Positions 24,683-33,400 of a stretch of DNA of 40,620 bases are shown here, piece after piece; the stretch's first letter is position 1, and each line of letters begins with the position of its first letter. The position numbers and the translations under genes are program-made. Source of the stretch: an uncultured Mobiluncus sp. (GTDB taxonomy: Bacteria > Actinomycetota > Actinomycetes > Actinomycetales > Actinomycetaceae). The stretch is from positions 1 through 40,620 of the forward strand of contig NZ_CAMYBV010000018.1 in assembly GCF_947254095.1 (NCBI RefSeq). Reading direction: 5' to 3'. The notes under the pieces are model-generated. The model was given only the letters and a program-made list of their open reading frames with translations, had not been told where the DNA came from and did not search any database.

Positions 24683-25123
24683 CTATCCCAGGGATTCCAA
24701 AGATTCGGGGACGTTCGCGCCAAAGCCCAGTTCAATCAGGGCGCCGCGCAGTTTGTCGCAGCTGACTTTGATGGTGTCCGGGGAGCCCGCCGCTTTGGCA
24801 TCAGGATGCAGCACCCGCATGGAATCGGTCGGAATGACATGAATATGCAGGTGGGGGACATCGAAACCGGCGACCACAATCAAGGCGCGCGACACGTTGA
24901 ACGCATCGCGCCCGGCTTGTCCAATAATCTGGGCCACCTGGGAAAGGTGCGCAATCAAGGCCGGGTCGGCGTCCAGATAGTTGTCGACTTCCTCACGCGG
25001 CACCACCAGCATATGGCCGTCGCTGCGCGGTTCAATGGTGGCGAAAACGACGCATTGCTCATCTTGCCAGACAAAGTTTCCGGGGATTTCACCGTTGATA
25101 ATTTTCGTAAATACGCTGGCCAT
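24683..25123 (-). CDS. HIT family nucleotide-binding protein
   Basis: 146 residues from ATG 25123, with AAGGAAAA before it. FTKIINGEIP and VFATIEPRSDGHMLVVPREEV are the usual N-terminal blocks of the HINT/Fhit-like group; the histidine triad HLHIHVIP (H91, H93, H95) is complete. Such proteins hydrolyse nucleoside phosphoramidates or adenylated compounds in the cytoplasm. Single gene, divergent from holA. Confidence 0.92.
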   Translation of the reverse strand: MASVFTKIINGEIPGNFVWQDEQCVVFATIEPRSDGHMLVVPREEVDNYLDADPALIAHLSQVAQIIGQAGRDAFNVSRALIVVAGFDVPHLHIHVIPTDSMRVLHPDAKAAGSPDTIKVSCDKLRGALIELGFGANVPESLESLG

Positions 25124-25270
25124 AAGGTTTTCCTTTCGCTTGCAGAAGTCCGGTCGGGCGGATTTGGTGTTGAGTAAGCGCATCAGGTGGGGGCGGATAG
25201 CCCTCCCGGTGCTGCTCCGCTTTTATAGTAGGGGAATTTTTGTCTCTCGGGAGGCATGTAGAGTTAAAGC

Positions 25271-26359
25271 GTGGCAACAAAGAAGAATGCTCAGAGAGGC
25301 TCCCGGGCTGGTTTCGAGCCGTGGTCGCGCGCAACGCTGGCTCCGGTGGTGCTGCTGCTGGGTAAACAACGGGTTTTCGCCCAGCGCGCCATAGCCAGCC
25401 TGCGCGCTGCGGCCCTAGACGCGGCAGAAAAAGCCGGGGCTATGGAACCCCCGGAAATCACCGAGGTAAACGCCCGGACTTATGGATCATCCCGCCTGAG
25501 CCAACTGACTTCCCCCTCCCTCTTTGGGGGGATGCCGCTGGTCATCGTTTCCGGACTGGAACAGGCCAACGACGAGTTGCTCCAGGATTTAGAGGCTTAC
25601 CTGACCAGCCCAGCGTCGGATGCCTACCTGGTGCTGTGGCATGCGGGGGGAAACCGCGGGAAAAAGGTCTTGGACCTGTGCAAAAAGGGAGCCGCAAAGG
25701 TTTATGCCTGCGATGAGCTGCGCTGGCCGGAGGAGAAAGCAAAGTTCCTCCAGGCTGAGGCTGGCCGGCTGGGCCGTCCCATCAGCCAAGACGCGGTAGC
25801 GGCGCTGGTGGCGGCGCTGGGTGACGAATTCGAGGAATTGCTCTCTGTGACGACCCAGCTGTTGCAAACGGTAGGGGATCCCGCGCAGCCGTTGAGTCTG
25901 GCTGAGGTCGATCAGTACCTGCAAGGGCGGGTGGAGGCGACCGGGTTTAATGTCGCCGACGCGGCCGTGACCGGTAATGTTGGCGAAGCGTTGCGCCTGT
26001 TACGCCACGCTTTAGCTACCGGGGTGGCGCCGGTGTTGATTGTTTCGGCGATGGCCACGAAAATCCGCCAGATTTTGACCTCGTTTTCTCCCCAACTGCC
26101 CCCCGCGGTCGCGCAGATGGACCTGGTGGATCCGCCTAAACCCCTGTTTGGGCGTATTGCCCAGGGAATTCATGCCGTTGCGCCGCGCTGGGACGACGAG
26201 CGGCTGGGCTTAGCTATCCTGGCGGTTGCCCGCGCGGACGAAGCGGTAAAAGGGGCTTCGCGGGATCCCGAATACGCCCTGGAAGCCATGGTTTTAGCGG
26301 TGTGCCGATACGCCAGCGGCGTGCGCGAGCCAGTTGGGACGCCACCCACGCGAGACTGA
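25271..26359 (+). CDS. holA: DNA polymerase III delta subunit
   Basis: 362 residues from GTG 25271. The HolA pattern is visible: APVVLLLGKQRVFAQRAI at the N-terminus, SLFGGMPLVIVSGLEQAND, a lid region around RWPEEKAKFLQAEA, and the helical C-terminal collar (NVADAAVTGNVGEALRLLRHAL, PVLIVSAMATKIRQ). Delta opens the beta clamp in the clamp-loader complex. Its last 146 bases overlap the end of comEC, which is convergent; in many actinobacteria comEA-comEC-holA are all on one strand. Confidence 0.9.
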   Translation: MATKKNAQRGSRAGFEPWSRATLAPVVLLLGKQRVFAQRAIASLRAAALDAAEKAGAMEPPEITEVNARTYGSSRLSQLTSPSLFGGMPLVIVSGLEQANDELLQDLEAYLTSPASDAYLVLWHAGGNRGKKVLDLCKKGAAKVYACDELRWPEEKAKFLQAEAGRLGRPISQDAVAALVAALGDEFEELLSVTTQLLQTVGDPAQPLSLAEVDQYLQGRVEATGFNVADAAVTGNVGEALRLLRHALATGVAPVLIVSAMATKIRQILTSFSPQLPPAVAQMDLVDPPKPLFGRIAQGIHAVAPRWDDERLGLAILAVARADEAVKGASRDPEYALEAMVLAVCRYASGVREPVGTPPTRD

Positions 26360-27977
26360 GAGCAACAATCAACAGCCCGGTCACGCCCGCCACTGGGTTT
26401 TCCAACCAGTCGACTTCCGCTCCCGGTCGACTGGCAAAGAACCTGGCCACGCCGGCAATCCACGCGGCAGCCCACCCGGTGACGTGCGCCGCGCCCTGTT
26501 CCAATAACCCCACTGACAGGGCAAAAACGGGAGCCGACCCGGCCGTAAGCCCCGCCAAGGCCGCTAGTGCGACCAGCCCCAGACCGCCCACGGTCACTAT
26601 GGAGGACACCGCTCCGGTCAACAAGTTCGCCGGCAGAGAGTAAACCTGCAGTTTGCCGCGCATGACCAGCATTAGCGGTGCGCAAGCCAGCTGCGCGCTG
26701 AGGGAAACAGCCAGCGGCAGAGCAATCAGGCGCGGCAGAAACCGCGCGCACCAGGCCGCCAGGTATGGCCCGCCGGTTACGATGGCGCCAGTCGCCACTA
26801 CCGACAGGGCGAAGCCCCAGGAATTGGCTTGGAACGGCTGCACCAGCAGCATTCCGATGATGGCCGCGGACAGGGAGGACACCGAGCGGGACGGACGGGC
26901 TATCCCCAGCCCTACCAGCGTCAACGCCCCCATCGCTGCCGCGCGGGTGACAGAGGCGGAGCTTTCCAGCATGGCCAGGAAAATCCCCATGATTCCCGCT
27001 GCCACTACGACTTGCACCCCGCGGCGTTTCCGAGCGGTCAGTCCCAGCGCCACGGCCAGCACAACGCTGAGGTGCATTCCAGACACGGCAGTCAGGTGTG
27101 ATAGTCCCGCCACCTGCATAGATTCGCGGTCCAGGGGGTCTTGGACGGCGGTTAGCCCCAAGCTCATCGCCATAATCATTCCCGCCGTCGATTCCGAAAG
27201 TCCCGCCGTGGCCTCGCTTAGGCGCTGTCGCACTGCATTGACAAACACAAAATGCCCGGTCGGAGGCCCGATAATTTCAGGAGCGGTCGGAGATTTCGCG
27301 TACCCCAGGTACTGGGTGGACAGGTCCCGACTGGCCAGGCCGGTGCGCAGACGTACCCACGAACCGAGGGGGATACCGTCCCAGCCTGCCCCCTTGACCT
27401 GCAATAGGGCGCGGGTGGGGTAGGTTGAGCCGTGCCAAGTCAGGCGGGTCGCTCTCAAGTCAACGCGGTAACTGTCCCTCCAACTCAGTTTCGGAGTGGA
27501 GATGACCTGGGCTTTCACGTCAAAACGGGCGGTCGAGTGAGTGCCAATTACGGCCAGAGCATCACGCGAATCGAGTTCCAGGCGCAGCGCCAGCGTCCCA
27601 AAAACAACGGCAATGACCAAGGCAGTAATCATCAGCGTAGCCAGCCCGGATCCACGTGGAAACAGGCGATGGCGTCGCCGGGCGGTCGTTTCCGTGGCGC
27701 GTTTCCCCACGCGGGCGGGCATGAGCACTCCACGTCTGCCCCCACGCCCTTGTGACCGGTGCAACCACCCCAACGCACTCCCCGCTATGACCGCGACCAG
27801 GGCAAACCCAGCGCTCACCGCTAGTGCGACACGCTCCCCGCGGCTTCCCGCCGCCAACAGCACCCCCCACAGGCTCACCGCCGGAATCGCCAAGCGTAAA
27901 TCCAGCGGGGCGGGGCGATAGTCCCGGTCGGTCCGCAGCCGCCGGACAATCAGCGCGGTTTCGTCCTGTGCGGTCAT
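26214..27977 (-). CDS. comEC: ComEC/Rec2 family DNA uptake channel, without the metallo-hydrolase domain
   Basis: 587 residues. N-terminal membrane spans and a DUF4131-like soluble part (about 150-260, LELDSRDALAVIGTHSTARF... in pieces), then the Competence domain with many spans, including AGLSHLTAVSGMHLSVVLAV, the family hallmark (HLTAVSGMH). It forms the inner-membrane channel for single-stranded DNA. Full-length ComEC proteins carry a C-terminal metallo-beta-lactamase-like domain (no HxHxDH here), so this one is the short type. The final 48 residues are read antisense to holA and look unstructured (Pro/Arg-rich). Lies 6 bases after comEA, same strand. Confidence 0.88.
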   Translation of the reverse strand: MTAQDETALIVRRLRTDRDYRPAPLDLRLAIPAVSLWGVLLAAGSRGERVALAVSAGFALVAVIAGSALGWLHRSQGRGGRRGVLMPARVGKRATETTARRRHRLFPRGSGLATLMITALVIAVVFGTLALRLELDSRDALAVIGTHSTARFDVKAQVISTPKLSWRDSYRVDLRATRLTWHGSTYPTRALLQVKGAGWDGIPLGSWVRLRTGLASRDLSTQYLGYAKSPTAPEIIGPPTGHFVFVNAVRQRLSEATAGLSESTAGMIMAMSLGLTAVQDPLDRESMQVAGLSHLTAVSGMHLSVVLAVALGLTARKRRGVQVVVAAGIMGIFLAMLESSASVTRAAAMGALTLVGLGIARPSRSVSSLSAAIIGMLLVQPFQANSWGFALSVVATGAIVTGGPYLAAWCARFLPRLIALPLAVSLSAQLACAPLMLVMRGKLQVYSLPANLLTGAVSSIVTVGGLGLVALAALAGLTAGSAPVFALSVGLLEQGAAHVTGWAAAWIAGVARFFASRPGAEVDWLENPVAGVTGLLIVALSLAWVASQLARARRWRIGTPLKPWLPGRIRDPAKPLLPLRPRGQPPG

Positions 27978-27986
27978 CACAAATCC

Positions 27987-28994
27987 TCACACGCACACGT
28001 GGTCGCGTAGGCGTTCCATCAGTGCCGGACCAATACCGCTAACTTCGTCGAGCTGATCCACCGAGGTGAAACGCCCGTTGGACTCGCGGTAATCCACAAT
28101 GCGTTGCGCCAGGGCGGGGCCGATGCCGGAAAGGGTCTGCAAAGCGCCCAGGTCCGCGGTGTTCAGGTTAACTTTTTCGCCATCAGCCCCCGCTGATTTT
28201 GTGCCCAAGCCCGGTGCGCTGCCCGGGTTTCCTCCCGCGCTCGGCGGAGGAGTTTCCCCAGGCCGGACGACATAAATCATTTCGCCATCCGTGAGGGGAC
28301 GAGCCAGGTTCAGGGTACTCAAATCTGCCTCGGGCAAGGCTCCGCCCGCCGCCTCCAAAGCATCGGCCACTCGAGACGGGTCGGCTAGGTGAACCACTCC
28401 GGGGTGGCTCACCGCTCCGGCCACGTGAACTACGACTTCGGCCCCGTTCGCGCCGGGAAGAAACAGCTGCGGTGCGGCCCCCGGCGAGGGCGAAGCACCG
28501 GCCTGGCCCGTCGCGGTACTACCGGACTTCCCCTCAGCCGCGTCCAGCGCGGCACCCGGCCCCGCGGAACTGCCCGTTTTGGAATCCGTTTTTCCCGTGG
28601 CATCCCCGGAGAGCACCCCGTCGGGAGGTGGCGTGGGCGGGGCGGCAAACACCTGCCAACCCACCACCAAAAGCCCGCTCACCAGCATAAACACCGCAAT
28701 TAAAGTCGCTACTCGCGGACTGGGCGCCAAGCGTAAACGCTGCTCACGCTCGGCCACGGGCCTGACCTGGAGACTGCTTTCAAATCCCTGAACCAGGTCT
28801 TCGGCCCGACCGGCCAGGGCGCCGCGAGGCGGCGGGTTCCCATCCGCACCAAAATCGGGGGGAGGCCCGGGGCGACGCGCGGTGCGGTAATCCGGCTCGG
28901 CATCGTCCAGATAGCCTACCCCCGCGGCTCTGGCCCGCTCAAACACGCTGGCAGTGAGCCGTTCACGGTCCGTTTGTCCAAACTTATTTAGCAT
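27987..28994 (-). CDS. comEA: ComEA-like DNA receptor
   Basis: 335 residues. A long cytoplasmic N-terminus (1-92), one membrane span (about 95-118), a Gly/Ser/Pro/Ala linker, an SLBB domain (about 185-245, VVVHVAGAVSHPGVVHL) and a C-terminal double helix-hairpin-helix DNA-binding domain (VNLNTADLGALQTLSGIGPALAQRI; QLDEVSGIGPALMERLRDHV, in pieces). ComEA binds double-stranded DNA outside the membrane and hands it to ComEC. AGAGGAGG lies 8 bases before the start. Ends 9 bases before comEC. Confidence 0.92.
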   Translation of the reverse strand: MLNKFGQTDRERLTASVFERARAAGVGYLDDAEPDYRTARRPGPPPDFGADGNPPPRGALAGRAEDLVQGFESSLQVRPVAEREQRLRLAPSPRVATLIAVFMLVSGLLVVGWQVFAAPPTPPPDGVLSGDATGKTDSKTGSSAGPGAALDAAEGKSGSTATGQAGASPSPGAAPQLFLPGANGAEVVVHVAGAVSHPGVVHLADPSRVADALEAAGGALPEADLSTLNLARPLTDGEMIYVVRPGETPPPSAGGNPGSAPGLGTKSAGADGEKVNLNTADLGALQTLSGIGPALAQRIVDYRESNGRFTSVDQLDEVSGIGPALMERLRDHVCV

Positions 28995-29129
28995 CCAGGC
29001 TGCCTCCTCTGTCGTGCCGGGAACTTTGCGACCCTCGCTTGTGAAACTAATCGCGACCCGCCGGGGCGGAAAGTCGAAAATGTTTTACCTGTGGAAAACC
29101 CAGAATTGCCCTCCCTTGTGGAAAACTTC

Positions 29130-29157
29130 TTGAAAGGCACTTTTTCGTTGCTATAGC
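29130..29157 (+). promoter_or_regulatory. Predicted promoter of the propeller-like gene, beside DnaA-box-like sites
   Basis: TTGAAA (29130-29135), 16 bp, TATAGC (29152-29157); transcription would start near 29164, with the GTG at 29175. Two TGTGGAAAA nonamers (29090-29098 and 29117-29125) stand just upstream in the comEA/propeller intergenic region. Confidence 0.5.
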
Positions 29158-29174
29158 TGGGATAAACTGAAGCA

Positions 29175-30650
29175 GTGAGAAAACAGAAACCGGATTTAAG
29201 CGATTCTGCGACCGCGGCGCGCCAGCCCCGCTTGGTCGAACGCATCATTGGCGCCATCATTCTGGCCCTGGCGGTGGTGGTTTTGGTGACCGCCACGATG
29301 CAGTGGTTTGGTGACACCGCACGGATTCGCAACCAGGCGGAAGTGAAAAAAATCACCACGGTCGCCCCGTTGAAAGAAGCCTGGACCCTGGCCATGCCGG
29401 CGAAAATGAAGGATCCGCGCTCGGTGCAAGTGTGGGGCTACGCCGATTCTCAAGACTCTTTGGCGGCTCAGGACGCCGCTACCGGTGTGACCGCTAAACT
29501 GGCCGAAAACGAGCAGCTCGTGCTGGTCAAAGGCACTGATGGCAAAGCTCAAACCCAGGCTATTGCGCTCGTCGACGAAACGACCGGCACCGCCAAGTGG
29601 TCGAAAACCTACGATGATCTACCCCTGGACTATTGCCTGAAACAACTGTGGCAGAGCTCGATTACCTGCGAGTCTGACGCCGCCAAAAAGGTGGTGCGGA
29701 TCGACCCCAGTGGCAATGTTGCGTTGGGGGATTTGCCTAATGACATTTGGGATTTAGCGACCGGCGAGCACGTTTTGGGGGCGATTTTTGACCAGTTCCT
29801 GGTGGTGCCTATCGCAGTTGGAGAGGGGAATTCGGCCGGGGCACAGGCGGTTTACGTCACGCCGGACTTTGCGTGGAAGGGAAAGTTCCCGCTCATGGTG
29901 CCGAACGCCCAGGCCGCCCAACCTTTGCTGGTGCAAACTCGGGGGTCGGTGACTTTGCTGGGGGTGACGACTTCGAATCAAGACGGGTCTAACCGGCAAA
30001 ATACCTGGAGTTATTCTCAGAATATTAATACGAAAATCGGTTCTTTCGACACCTCTAAACTTGGGTCTGAGTCACAGATTTCCATGCTGGAAGCCGGATT
30101 TTTCGCCTCTGCGGATCCGCAGAGCGCAGCTGAGGTCGATTGGCAGGTTCACGGCTCCGACGGTGCCATAGTCGGGGAGGGAAAGTGCCCCTCACTAGCG
30201 GCTCAAGCTCTGCACGCCCAACTGCGCGCTGGGCTGCGGCTGGACACTGACAGCGCTTTGGCGGCCTTGAAATCCGGGAAAGCCCCCGTGCTGATGCCCA
30301 ACCGGACGTATTTCTTGGCGGATGGCAGCGATACTTGCGCGTCTTGGCCGGGCTGCGCGGCCAAAACCTGGGCCACCGGGGACGGTGTCACCATCAATCT
30401 GAAGGCTCCGGGGACCCCGCTGGCCTCTGACGGGTCAAAAGCCGTGTTCACCGAGGGTAACGGCGGGCTGCTCAGCTACGGTGTCGTTGACGGCAAGTTC
30501 CTGTGGGAAGGCATCGCCCCGCCCTTGAAAGATGCCGCCACCACCGGCGATACATTTGTTTTCGGGTCTGGATTGGGTCAGCTGGCGCAACTCGGTGACC
30601 TCAACAAGGGTAGCGCCAAGGCGGTGTTGCGCTACCTCACTCTGCCCTAG
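29175..30650 (+). CDS. Membrane-anchored beta-propeller-like (PQQ-like) protein
   Basis: 491 residues from GTG 29175. One membrane span (about 24-44) and a large outer part with repeated blade-like stretches of the kind AIALVDETTGTAKWSKTYDD and DKGNVAL-type turns (DPSGNVALGDLPNDIW), as in PQQ/quinoprotein-like repeats. C-terminal Cys pairs (CASWPGC) may form a disulfide. Function unknown; such proteins often aid envelope assembly. Its last 210 bases are duplicated at 33181-33391. Confidence 0.75.
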   Translation: MRKQKPDLSDSATAARQPRLVERIIGAIILALAVVVLVTATMQWFGDTARIRNQAEVKKITTVAPLKEAWTLAMPAKMKDPRSVQVWGYADSQDSLAAQDAATGVTAKLAENEQLVLVKGTDGKAQTQAIALVDETTGTAKWSKTYDDLPLDYCLKQLWQSSITCESDAAKKVVRIDPSGNVALGDLPNDIWDLATGEHVLGAIFDQFLVVPIAVGEGNSAGAQAVYVTPDFAWKGKFPLMVPNAQAAQPLLVQTRGSVTLLGVTTSNQDGSNRQNTWSYSQNINTKIGSFDTSKLGSESQISMLEAGFFASADPQSAAEVDWQVHGSDGAIVGEGKCPSLAAQALHAQLRAGLRLDTDSALAALKSGKAPVLMPNRTYFLADGSDTCASWPGCAAKTWATGDGVTINLKAPGTPLASDGSKAVFTEGNGGLLSYGVVDGKFLWEGIAPPLKDAATTGDTFVFGSGLGQLAQLGDLNKGSAKAVLRYLTLP

Positions 30651-30862
30651 GGGCCGTTTTGAGGGCACAAGAGCGGATGGCAGCGTGACTCGCACTGCGC
30701 GGCGTGCCGTTGCCTTACGTTCGAGGTGGCTGAACGCGTAAGCCTACGGTTGTCGAGGCGGCTATACGGGCTAGAGGTGCCTTTTTCTCGCCATAGTCCA
30801 CCCGCGCTCGGAGTGGTTCGTTAGACTTAAACGGGAGTGAAAGCTCAGGAAAGGAACCCAAC
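30651..30862. other. Spacer before the HerA-like gene, no gene seen
   Basis: 212 bases without a convincing frame. It contains an imperfect inverted repeat around CTTACGTTCG (30713-30740). An AGGAAAGGA ribosome site for the next gene lies at its end. Confidence 0.4.
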
Positions 30863-32626
30863 GTGGCGGCAAAAACGCAAACAAAACAGCTTGACAAAGC
30901 GACTTTGGAAGAAATCGGGCAGGCATATCAATTCGACGGACCAACCATGACCCTGGGGGCGCTCCTGACGGACGGTACCCCGCAACCCACCACCCTGGTG
31001 AACCTGCCCTTGGGAATGCTCAACCGCCACGGCTTGGTTGCGGGCGGCACCGGCACCGGGAAAACCCGCACGGTGCAGCTGTTGGCCGAAGGGTTGAGCG
31101 CCGCCGGCGTAGCCGTGTTTCTTTCGGACGTGAAAGGCGACCTGACCGGCCTTTTGAGCCCCGGTGAACCGACCGAAAAACTGCAGCAGCGCACGCAGGA
31201 GCAGGGTCAGGACTGGGCTCCGGTCGCTTTTCCGGTGCAGCCGCTATCACTCGGTGAAACCAGCGACACCGCGCCGGGAGCGCCGATTCGAGCCACCGTC
31301 ACGGATTTGGGGCCGATTCTGCTGTCGCGCGCGCTGGAGTTGAACCAGACTCAGTCCCAATCTCTGCAGCTCATCTTTTCTTGGGCGGATCAGCGCGGCC
31401 TGGAACTGGTGGACCTGAAAGACCTGAAAGCGGTCGTGTCTTGGCTGACTGACGAGGGCAAAGCGGAGCTGAAAGACCTGGGCGGGGTGTCGACCCAAAC
31501 CGCCGGGGTCATTTTGCGAGCTGTCTCAACTTTGGAGGCACAAGGCGGGGACGTGTTTTTCGGAGAGCCCGCGTTTGATCCCGCCGACTTGCTGCGCGCC
31601 GCGGACGGCCGGGGAATTATCTCGATTCTGGAGATGAACGACCTGATGAACCGGCCTGCGCTGGCCTCCGCTTTTCTGATGTGGCTGCTGGCGGCCCTTT
31701 TTGAGGGGCTGCCGGAAGTCGGGGACGCGGACCGGCCTAAGCTGGTGTTTTTCTTTGATGAGGCGCACCTGCTGTTTACGGGAGCCTCCAAAGAATTCCT
31801 GGCCTCCATCGTGCAAACCGTGAAACTCATTCGTTCCAAAGGGGTGGGGATTGTGTTCATCACCCAAACCCCGAAGGATGTTCCCGCTGACGTGTTGGGC
31901 CAGCTGGGGACCCGGATTCAACACGCCCTGCGGGCATTTACCCCCGACGATAAAAAGGCCCTGCGCGCCACCGCGGACACGTTCCCCGAATCGGCTTTTG
32001 ACGTGGAAGAACTGCTGACCAGCCTAGGCACCGGCGAAGCGATTGTGACCACGCTGGATCCGAAAGGATGCCCGACCCCGAGCGCGCCGACCCGGATTTG
32101 GGCTCCGGCCTCCGTGATGGGTCCGGCCGCTCCCGAGGCAGTGTCACAAGCGGTGGCGGCGTCACCGTTGCAGGCGAAGTACGGGACTCGCGTGGAGCGG
32201 GACACTGCGTTTGAGGATTTGCAGGACGGCGTTATCGGCAACCTCGGTGAGGGCAGTCCGGCCAGCGCCGGTGGTGGCCAGGGCGCCAGCGCTGAGGGCA
32301 AACCAGCCGGCCAGGCCGATGGTGCCACGAGCCAACCGGGGGATGCCACCAGCGATTCCGTTTCCGCTACCGCCCAGGACGCCCACGAAAAAGCCCGGCT
32401 AGAACTGGAAGCAAAACGCTTGGAACTGCAGATACGTCAGCAAAAAGCGAAAGAAGCGGCCGCGGCTCGCAAAGACGCTGCCGCGGCAGAACGCGCGGCC
32501 CGAGCCGAGGCGAAAGCCCGCGCGAACTCCCCGCTGAACAAGGCTTTGACATCTTTCTTACGTTCGGCGGGGACCCAGGTAGCGCGCGAAATCACCCGCG
32601 GCGTGTTCGGTTCGCGCCGACGCTAG
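30863..32626 (+). CDS. HerA-like ATPase (DUF853/YjgR family)
   Basis: 587 residues from GTG 30863 with AGGAAAGGA before it. Walker A AGGTGTGKTRT (G61-T68), Walker B LVFFFDEAHLLF, followed by FITQTPKDVPADVLGQLG, the YjgR/DUF853 pattern of HerA/FtsK-type ATPases. The last 130 residues have a Gly/Ala/Ser linker and a charged coiled coil (KARLELEAKRLELQIRQQ, KEAAAARKDAAAAER). The biological role of the family is not well defined. In the ancestral order it probably stood between the propeller gene and leuS. Confidence 0.88.
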   Translation: MAAKTQTKQLDKATLEEIGQAYQFDGPTMTLGALLTDGTPQPTTLVNLPLGMLNRHGLVAGGTGTGKTRTVQLLAEGLSAAGVAVFLSDVKGDLTGLLSPGEPTEKLQQRTQEQGQDWAPVAFPVQPLSLGETSDTAPGAPIRATVTDLGPILLSRALELNQTQSQSLQLIFSWADQRGLELVDLKDLKAVVSWLTDEGKAELKDLGGVSTQTAGVILRAVSTLEAQGGDVFFGEPAFDPADLLRAADGRGIISILEMNDLMNRPALASAFLMWLLAALFEGLPEVGDADRPKLVFFFDEAHLLFTGASKEFLASIVQTVKLIRSKGVGIVFITQTPKDVPADVLGQLGTRIQHALRAFTPDDKKALRATADTFPESAFDVEELLTSLGTGEAIVTTLDPKGCPTPSAPTRIWAPASVMGPAAPEAVSQAVAASPLQAKYGTRVERDTAFEDLQDGVIGNLGEGSPASAGGGQGASAEGKPAGQADGATSQPGDATSDSVSATAQDAHEKARLELEAKRLELQIRQQKAKEAAAARKDAAAAERAARAEAKARANSPLNKALTSFLRSAGTQVAREITRGVFGSRRR

Positions 32627-32635
32627 TACGCAGCG

Positions 32636-32764
32636 TGCACGAATGACCGATTTCAATGCGGCATTTGCCCTTTTGACACGAAAGCCAAATACGAAACCGC
32701 AGCTAGAGCCTTTTAGGCGATTCACGCCCTACCGATGTGTCCGCGAAATAGGTCGTTGATGCAA
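32636..32764. repeat. 130-bp inverted-repeat element, copy 1 (MITE-like)
   Basis: The left end (TGCACGAATGACCGATTTCA, 32636-32655) and right end (GAAATAGGTCGTTGATGCAA, 32745-32764) are inverted repeats of about 20 bp with a few mismatches. The same two ends bound the element at 39901-40031. Length 129 bp; no open frame. It lies just downstream of the HerA-like gene. Confidence 0.65.
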
Positions 32765-32793
32765 TCACGTTAGGTGCCACCGGGACTTGGCGG

Positions 32794-33193
32794 CTACAAA
32801 ACCAGGGACACGAGCTTCGGAGCGCGCACGATAATCCGCTTCGGTTCGCGCCCGTCCAGCAACTTCACCACGGCCGGTTCCGCCAGGACTTTCGCCTGCA
32901 AATCCGCCTCGGAAATCTCGGGGTCCACCGACACTTTCGCGCGCACCTTGCCCGCCACCTGCACCACGCAAGTGACCTCGTCGGCCGCCAACAGCGACTC
33001 ATCGGTCACGACCGGGAACGCGGCCCGGGCGATTCCGCCCTGGTGACCCAAACGTTCCCACAGTTCCTCCGCAATGTGCGGAGCGATGGGGGCGACCATC
33101 ACGACCAGCGCTTCTGCGGCCTCACGCGGCACCTGGGACAGTCCGGTGAGGTGATTGTTCAGCACAATCATCTTGGCGATAGCCGTGTTCACG
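32794..33193 (-). pseudogene. leuS: Duplicated 3' fragment of leuS (400 bp)
   Basis: Same as 36122-36521 (offset 3328) apart from a few substitutions, all within the first 60 bases next to the stop codon (for example I for V in EPKRIIVRAP). It encodes the last 132-133 residues of LeuRS (anticodon-binding and C-terminal part) with the stop intact but has no start region of its own. Homology begins exactly at the stop codon and ends at a 12-bp microhomology with the propeller gene. Confidence 0.93.
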
Positions 33194-33391
33194 GAGGGTA
33201 ACGGCGGGCTGCTCAGCTACGGGGTCGTTGACGGCAAGTTCCTGTGGGAAGGCATCGCCCCGCCCTTGAAAGATGCCGCCACCACCGGCGATACATTTGT
33301 TTTCGGGTCTGGATTGGGTCAGCTGGCGCAACTCGGTGACCTCAACAAGGGCAGCGCCAAGGCAATTTTGCGCTACCTCGGCCTGCCCTAG
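33181..33391 (+). pseudogene. Duplicated 3' fragment of the propeller-like gene (211 bp)
   Basis: Same as 30440-30650 (offset 2741) with about eight substitutions, several near the stop (AI for AV, GLP for TLP). It keeps the stop codon and ends exactly there. It is joined to the leuS fragment through AGCCGTGTTCAC (33181-33192), a sequence present in both parent genes. An open frame from 33155 exists only because of the fusion and is not thought to be a gene. Confidence 0.93.
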
Positions 33392-33400
33392 AGGGGTGCC

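Noticed and set aside
26170..26751. 193-residue minus-strand frame
   Set aside because: Overlaps comEC in another frame with Gly/Arg/Ser-rich shadow composition; the ComEC frame shows HLTAVSGMH and membrane spans.
33155..33391. Open frame of 78 residues across the leuS/propeller fusion
   Set aside because: The frame begins in antisense leuS and continues in the duplicated propeller 3' end; no ribosome site or promoter. Treated as a rearrangement product.
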